Positions 5,587 through 9,777 of a stretch of DNA of 9,777 nt are shown here, piece by piece; the stretch's first letter is position 1; every line of letters starts with the position of its first letter. The notes beneath the pieces were generated by a model. That model did no database searches and had not been told where the DNA came from. It saw only the letters and a program-made list of their open reading frames with translations. A program made the translations under genes and the position numbers. The stretch spans positions 1 through 9,777 of the forward strand of contig JAEWPN010000219.1 in NCBI GenBank assembly GCA_023399455.1, written 5' to 3'. Source of the DNA: Bacillota bacterium. Its GTDB lineage: Bacteria > Bacillota > Clostridia > Lachnospirales > Lachnospiraceae.

Positions 5587-6873
5587 ATGCGCAAATTATT
5601 ATGTAGTTTATTGGTGGTAGTAATGGTACTGAGTCTGGCCGGATGTTCCAGCAAAAATGAAGAAAGTGTAGCAGCGGGTAGTGAGAAAACGGTACTGACT
5701 TTTTGGGGGCACCAGGAGGAATCCTGGAACAAATCATATGAGACAATTGCAGAACAGTTTATGAAAGAAAATCCGGATATCGAGATTAAATTGGAATTTT
5801 TCCCATATGATACGTTTGAATCAAAGGTTCAGACATCTTTAATTTCTCAAGATAGTGGCTGCGATATCTATGAATTATGGGGGGGCTGGGCCATAGACTT
5901 TGCACCGACGGGCGCTTTAGCTGAGATTCCCGAAGTTATGACTAAGGAAATTTTGGATGACACCTATGCTCCGACAACGGGTGCTCTGGAATATATGGGG
6001 AAACTGTATGGAATGCCAATGGAGTTTAATAATGAATCGGGCGGAATGTTAGTAAATAATGCAATACTGCAGGAAAATAATCTTAAGATTCCTACGAGCT
6101 GGGAGGAATTGGTTGAGGAAGCAAAAACGGCTACGGTACGTGAAGGAGATATGTTTGCTATTAAGGGATTTGACTTTGCCAATTGGGATTCCGTAACTTA
6201 CCTGCTTACATCCATGATTCTTTCAAAGGGCGGTCAGTATCTGGCTGAAGATGGAACAGTTAATTTTAATACACCGGAAGCTAAAGATGCATTTGAGGAA
6301 TTACATAAATTAATTGTAACAGATAAGGTTGCTGATTTGGAAGGGCTTACCAGCAAAAGTGATATTGAGGGGTATCAGCAGGTATTTACCGGAACCAACT
6401 TATTTGTTCCAAGAGGACCTTGGTCGGTAGCGGATGGAATCAGTGCTTTTCATGTTGAATATGGGAAAGAATTTGATTATGTGGAGATGCCATGGTATGG
6501 AGACAATACAGCATTTGCAGCAGAAACAGGATGGTCACTGGCTGTAAGCAGTAACAGTAAACAAAAGGAGGCAGCCTTTAAATTTTTAGAGTATTTTTTC
6601 CGGGATGATGTTCTGTTACAGCATAATATCCAATGCTCTCAGATACCGCCAAAAAAATCTATAGCACAAAGCCAGGAATTTATTGAAAAAATGCCATATA
6701 TGAAACCGATCGTAGGAATTCTTGGTAAGGCTCAATTTATAGGATATTTTAATACAGATGTATTTAAGGAATCTATTAATAATGCCTTTGTAGATTATTG
6801 TACAGGAATAATAGCAACAAGTGAAGAGGCATTACAGAATGCACAGGATAATATAAATGCAAGTTTGAAATAA
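5587..6873 (+). CDS. Sugar-binding lipoprotein of an ABC importer (family 1 SBP)
   Basis: Extracellular solute-binding protein of 428 residues, the receptor of the ABC importer encoded by the next two genes. It has a lipoprotein signal peptide: Lys at position 3, hydrophobic core 4-17 and lipobox LAGC with lipidated Cys20, followed by a short polar linker. The mature part begins KTVLTFWGHQEES (34-46) and continues with the carbohydrate-binding type 1 pattern: an amphipathic helix, NPDIEIK, then the LPTSWEEL-like IPTSWEELVEEAKTA segment at about residues 169-183, and many surface Trp/Tyr/Phe suited to stacking on sugar rings. AGGAGG lies 5 bases before its ATG and only 15 bases separate it from the alpha-galactosidase gene, so the ligand is probably that enzyme's substrate. 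The precise sugar is unknown. Confidence 0.92.
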   Translation: MRKLLCSLLVVVMVLSLAGCSSKNEESVAAGSEKTVLTFWGHQEESWNKSYETIAEQFMKENPDIEIKLEFFPYDTFESKVQTSLISQDSGCDIYELWGGWAIDFAPTGALAEIPEVMTKEILDDTYAPTTGALEYMGKLYGMPMEFNNESGGMLVNNAILQENNLKIPTSWEELVEEAKTATVREGDMFAIKGFDFANWDSVTYLLTSMILSKGGQYLAEDGTVNFNTPEAKDAFEELHKLIVTDKVADLEGLTSKSDIEGYQQVFTGTNLFVPRGPWSVADGISAFHVEYGKEFDYVEMPWYGDNTAFAAETGWSLAVSSNSKQKEAAFKFLEYFFRDDVLLQHNIQCSQIPPKKSIAQSQEFIEKMPYMKPIVGILGKAQFIGYFNTDVFKESINNAFVDYCTGIIATSEEALQNAQDNINASLK

Positions 6874-6904
6874 AGGTGGGATCTAATTAGGAGAAAAAGC
6901 ATAG

Positions 6905-7780
6905 ATGAAAAATAATAAAATTGTATTAATCGTACTAATTCCCGTATTTCTTCAAGTGGGTATTTTCATAATTTTACCCATTGTGGGCGGCTTTATCATA
7001 TCTTTTATGGATTACAATCCATTGCGTGAAGATAATACATTTATTATGTTTGATAATTACCGGATATTATTTTCTGACGCCGCGTTCCTTCAGGCACTTA
7101 CGAATACATTGCTATTTGTATTGATTACCGTAACGGCTAATATGATTCTTTCGCTGACACTGGCACAGTTAATTACTACTTTCCGTTCAAATAAGACAAG
7201 AAGCTTTTTTAGAATGGTCTTTTTCTTGCCTTGTATTGCTCCAATGGTTGCTACGAGCGTGGTCTGGGCCAGAAGTATTTATTCTGTCAGAAATGGCTTG
7301 CTAAATATATTTTTTAATTTATTTGGAAGTTTAGGTGCAAACTGGCTGGGAGATCCTCATACAATATTAGGTTCTATTATAATCTTCACGTTATGGGCGG
7401 ATATCGGATATAATATAATCCTCTTTTCGGCCGGTTTGGATGGGATACCTGCTGAATTTTATGAAGCATGTAAGATTGACGGAGCAAATTCATTTCAAAG
7501 ATTTTTCCGGATTACACTTCCATTGTTGGGAAGGACATTTGCCTTTGTTATTATTATGACTTTAATTTCTCATTTTAATATGTTTGCACAGTTTTCGGAA
7601 ATGGTTGCGAAATCCTCACCTCAAAATGCGGGGCTTGTACTTACAAGTTATATCTATAAAACAGCATTTGAATACAAGAATCTGGGGTATGCTTCTGCAA
7701 TATCTATGGCACTTTTCGCAATCATTATGATAATCACACTTGTGCAGCAACGATTAAACAGAGTAGATTGGGAGTATTGA
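6905..7780 (+). CDS. ABC sugar permease, MalF/UgpA-type
   Basis: Inner-membrane subunit of a CUT1-type carbohydrate ABC importer, 291 residues with about six transmembrane segments (roughly 7-30, 65-90, 105-121, 154-175, 211-229 and 262-279). The EAA loop that docks the ATPase is at about 187-206 (EACKIDGANSF...), with the invariant Gly193. It lacks the extra N-terminal segments of enteric MalF, as is normal for Gram-positive homologues. AGGAGA at 6889-6894 is 10 bases before the ATG, a longer spacing than at the other genes of the operon. It follows the binding-protein gene after 31 bases and precedes its partner permease by 2 bases. With that partner it forms the membrane channel. Confidence 0.93.
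   Translation: MKNNKIVLIVLIPVFLQVGIFIILPIVGGFIISFMDYNPLREDNTFIMFDNYRILFSDAAFLQALTNTLLFVLITVTANMILSLTLAQLITTFRSNKTRSFFRMVFFLPCIAPMVATSVVWARSIYSVRNGLLNIFFNLFGSLGANWLGDPHTILGSIIIFTLWADIGYNIILFSAGLDGIPAEFYEACKIDGANSFQRFFRITLPLLGRTFAFVIIMTLISHFNMFAQFSEMVAKSSPQNAGLVLTSYIYKTAFEYKNLGYASAISMALFAIIMIITLVQQRLNRVDWEY
7770..7774 (+). promoter_or_regulatory. Ribosome binding site deciding the start of the second permease
   Basis: GGGAG lies 8 bases before the ATG at 7783, inside the 3' end of the first permease gene. An in-frame TTG at 7768 lies at the edge of this site and is rejected as the start. Confidence 0.65.
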
Positions 7781-7782
7781 TT

Positions 7783-8613
7783 ATGAAGAAGATAACGAAT
7801 AAACAAATTGGCAAAGTGCTCATATTGCTAGGCTTATCTATTGTAACTGTAATTTTTTTAATTCCCTATTTTTGGATGCTCAGTAATTCCTTTAAAGGTA
7901 CAAAAGAATTATTAATGAATCCAAAGCACATACTTCCGGCTGAATTTACAGTAATGGGATACGAAACAGTTTTATTTAATTCCCCGTTTTTTATTTGGCT
8001 TAGGAATTCGTTGGTTGTTACAATAACGGATGTGATTGTAATTGTTTTTACAAGTGCATTGGTAGGATATATTTTCTCTAAATTCAATTTTAAAGGTAAG
8101 AATATTTTATTTATGATTCTTCTTGCGACAATGATGGTTCCGGAACAGACGACCATGATACCTAAGTTTTTATTGATGAATCAGCTGAAATTATATAATT
8201 CCATTTTATCATTGATTATTCCTACTTTCATAAATGCTTTTGGAATTTATTTATGTAAACAATTTTGTGATGAATTGCCAAAGGAATTAATTGAAAGCGC
8301 TAAAATTGACGGAGCCGGCGATATGAAAATATTTTTTCGTATGATATTGCCCCAGATCAAGCCTGCATTGGGTGCATTATCGATTTTTACATTTCTTGAA
8401 AGATGGAATGACTATTTAAATCCGTTGATTTTATTAAATAGTGTAGAAAAGATGACATTACCACTTGCTTTGTCTTATTTTTCATCCCAGCACATGGCAG
8501 ATCTGTCGGCTACGATGGCAGCATCAGCATTGATTATGATTCCGTCCTCTATTGTATTTATTATATTCCAGAAACAATTCATTAAAGGAATATCGATGAC
8601 AGGAATGAAGTAA
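7783..8613 (+). CDS. ABC sugar permease, MalG/UgpE-type
   Basis: Second membrane subunit of the same importer, 276 residues. It begins with a membrane segment ending in the family signature PYFWMLSNSFK (28-38), has further segments at about 75-97, 107-120, 138-158, 195-206 and 246-264, and carries the EAA loop at about 171-190 (ESAKIDGAGDM...FFRMILP), with Gly177. The C-terminal end FIKGISMTGMK is typical of MalG homologues (usually ...G.TAGAVKG). Only 2 bases separate it from the upstream permease stop, implying translational coupling. No ATPase gene follows; the next gene is a kinase. Importers of this class in Firmicutes often share a multitask MsmK/UgpC-type ATPase encoded elsewhere, which is the likely explanation here. 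Confidence 0.93.
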   Translation: MKKITNKQIGKVLILLGLSIVTVIFLIPYFWMLSNSFKGTKELLMNPKHILPAEFTVMGYETVLFNSPFFIWLRNSLVVTITDVIVIVFTSALVGYIFSKFNFKGKNILFMILLATMMVPEQTTMIPKFLLMNQLKLYNSILSLIIPTFINAFGIYLCKQFCDELPKELIESAKIDGAGDMKIFFRMILPQIKPALGALSIFTFLERWNDYLNPLILLNSVEKMTLPLALSYFSSQHMADLSATMAASALIMIPSSIVFIIFQKQFIKGISMTGMK

Positions 8614-8621
8614 CTCAAAAT

Positions 8622-8627
8622 AGGAGA
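8622..8627 (+). promoter_or_regulatory. Ribosome binding site deciding the start of the sugar kinase
   Basis: AGGAGA lies 6 bases before the ATG at 8634. An in-frame TTG at 8628 directly abuts the site with no spacing and is rejected. Confidence 0.8.
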
Positions 8628-8633
8628 TTGGGA

Positions 8634-9611
8634 ATGACATATTATATAGGAATAGATGGCGGGGGAACGAAAACCATTTTTTGTTTATTAAATGAGGAGG
8701 GGACGGTTCTTACTGCATATAAAGACGGAAGCGCTTCCTATAAACAAATTGGAATGGATGGAGTTGTTGCTCTTTTAGAAAAAGGTATTTTTCAGTTATT
8801 AAAGGAAGCTGATGTCTCACAAAATGAAAATATCTGGACATGCTTTGGGATGCCGACATACGGAGAATCGCGGGCAAATGATGAACTAATGGAATCACTC
8901 ATTAAAAGAAGGCTGGAAAAATATCATATAAAATTGGTTAATGACTGTGAAGTGGCATGGGCAGGCTCCTTGTTATTGGAGCCTGGAATTAATCTGGTTG
9001 CCGGAACAGGAACAATAGGATTTGGTAAAAACATACAAGGCGATTTTTTGAGCGCCGGCGGATGGAGTGAATATTTTTCCGATGAAGGTTCCGGCAGGTG
9101 GCTGGGTGTCAAATGCCTGGAATTATTCTCTAAGCAGGCCGACGAACGTCTGAAGAAGGGACCGCTATATGAAATAGTAAAAGAATATTTCAGTCTCACG
9201 GAGGATAAGGAAATAATAGATTTGTTTGAGAAAGATTATCAGCCCTATCGGAGCAAAATCGCTTTCTTGCAGAAACTATTGTTGGAAGCAGCTAAGCAGG
9301 GCGACCAATCGGCGATTCAGGCATATGATGATGCAGCAAAAGAATTGGCAATGATAATAAGAACTCTTTATATTCGATTGCAATTTCATGAAAAATGCCC
9401 TGTTTCTTTTTCGGGAGGAATCTTTAAAACAGGAGAACTTGTTGTGACTCCATTAAAGAAATATTTATCTGATCTCAATATTACGATAGTAGAATCTCAG
9501 GGAAGTCCCTGGGTTGGTGCCGGATTATTGGCTAAATACTATGCAGATAAGAAAGAACCATGCAGTGCATTTATCAGAAAAGTGATAGAAACGAATTTTG
9601 ATATTTTATAG
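8634..9611 (+). CDS. BadF/BadG/BcrA/BcrD-type sugar kinase, N-acetylglucosamine-kinase-like
   Basis: Cytoplasmic ATP-dependent kinase of the actin-like (ASKHA) fold, 325 residues, the usual length for NAGK-like members. IGIDGGGTKT (5-14) is the phosphate-1 loop with Asp8. LVNDCEVAWAG (101-111) holds the probable catalytic Asp104. LVAGTGTIGFG (121-131) is the phosphate-2 loop. AGGWSEYFSDEGSG (141-154) is the stretch typical of the N-acetylhexosamine kinase group, and SFSGGIFKTG (258-267) is the adenosine loop. It is not GalK (GHMP fold) and has no ROK zinc-binding CxCGxxGC motif. It lies 20 bases after the second permease gene as the last visible gene of the operon, so it should phosphorylate a sugar released by the alpha-galactosidase. 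The family suggests an N-acetylhexosamine or hexose; the actual substrate is unresolved. Family call is secure, substrate is inference. Confidence 0.87.
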   Translation: MTYYIGIDGGGTKTIFCLLNEEGTVLTAYKDGSASYKQIGMDGVVALLEKGIFQLLKEADVSQNENIWTCFGMPTYGESRANDELMESLIKRRLEKYHIKLVNDCEVAWAGSLLLEPGINLVAGTGTIGFGKNIQGDFLSAGGWSEYFSDEGSGRWLGVKCLELFSKQADERLKKGPLYEIVKEYFSLTEDKEIIDLFEKDYQPYRSKIAFLQKLLLEAAKQGDQSAIQAYDDAAKELAMIIRTLYIRLQFHEKCPVSFSGGIFKTGELVVTPLKKYLSDLNITIVESQGSPWVGAGLLAKYYADKKEPCSAFIRKVIETNFDIL

Positions 9612-9777
9612 AAGTAAAAATACAGATACTGTTAAATAGAAGATATAAATAAAGCAATTTGGTAAATAGTCAAGAAGTATTTTGATTTGTTTTTCGTACA
9701 GAAGGGTAACTTTAATAGACCTACGGCTTTCATAACAAAAACGTAGATTTAGAATGAGATATGAATTACCTACTCTT

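Noticed and set aside
9687..9716. Possible promoter TTGTTT with TTTAAT at 18-bp spacing after the kinase gene
   Set aside because: Its -35 matches only 4/6, the region is A+T-rich and no downstream gene is visible to support it, so chance is likely.
9721..9746. Inverted repeat CTACG/CGTAG with a 16-base loop as an operon terminator
   Set aside because: The stem is only 5 bp with a long loop and no proper T-run follows. No convincing terminator was seen between 9612 and 9777.
1..9777. tRNA, rRNA, CRISPR, insertion sequence or phage elements
   Set aside because: No cloverleaf-like, repeat-spacer, transposase or integrase pattern was found on either strand by reading; intergenic gaps are all under 200 bases.

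Overview
The window looks like chromosomal DNA from a low-to-moderate GC Firmicute, most likely an anaerobic Clostridia of the Lachnospiraceae type. The pointers are strong AGGAGG-type ribosome binding sites, a CspB-like subtilase, an FMN_bind membrane protein and a MelA-type alpha-galactosidase fed by a sugar ABC importer. This placement is inferred from gene content; there is no rRNA or other phylogenetic marker.

Left part (1-3063). A TetR-family repressor cut by the window edge overlaps by 11 bases a small membrane-anchored FMN-binding protein (578-970). After a 185-base gap comes a complete S8-family serine protease of the Csp type (1162-2931) with an intact Asp/His/Ser triad. A 20-bp perfect inverted repeat with A- and T-tracts (3020-3063) then serves as a bidirectional terminator between the protease and a convergent lacI-type gene.

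Right part (3062-9777). This is a self-contained sugar-utilisation locus. A LacI-family repressor (3062-4087, minus strand) is divergent from a tightly packed plus-strand operon. The operon encodes a GH4 alpha-galactosidase (4243-5571), a lipoprotein sugar-binding protein (5587-6873), two ABC permeases of MalF and MalG type (6905-7780 and 7783-8613) and a BadF/NAGK-type sugar kinase (8634-9611). Each side of the divergent spacer has a readable promoter. Two near-identical 13-bp candidate operators, with the core GTTTAnTAAAC, lie at the repressor's own transcription start and in the operon leader.

Proposed logic: the binding protein captures an oligosaccharide containing alpha-galactosyl (or a related alpha-hexosyl) at the cell surface. 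The MalF/MalG pair imports it unphosphorylated, powered by an ATPase not encoded here. The NAD- and metal-dependent GH4 enzyme cleaves it in the cytoplasm and the kinase phosphorylates one released sugar. The LacI protein represses both transcription units until the inducer appears. The kinase belongs to the N-acetylhexosamine-kinase-like family rather than being GalK, which leaves open that the natural substrate carries an amino sugar.

The left part is visibly more G+C-rich than the right part, so the two halves may differ in history. No RNA genes, CRISPR arrays, insertion sequences or phage genes were seen. Most of the window is ordinary metabolism; the points most worth checking are the operator pair, the kinase type and the promoter of the Csp-like protease.
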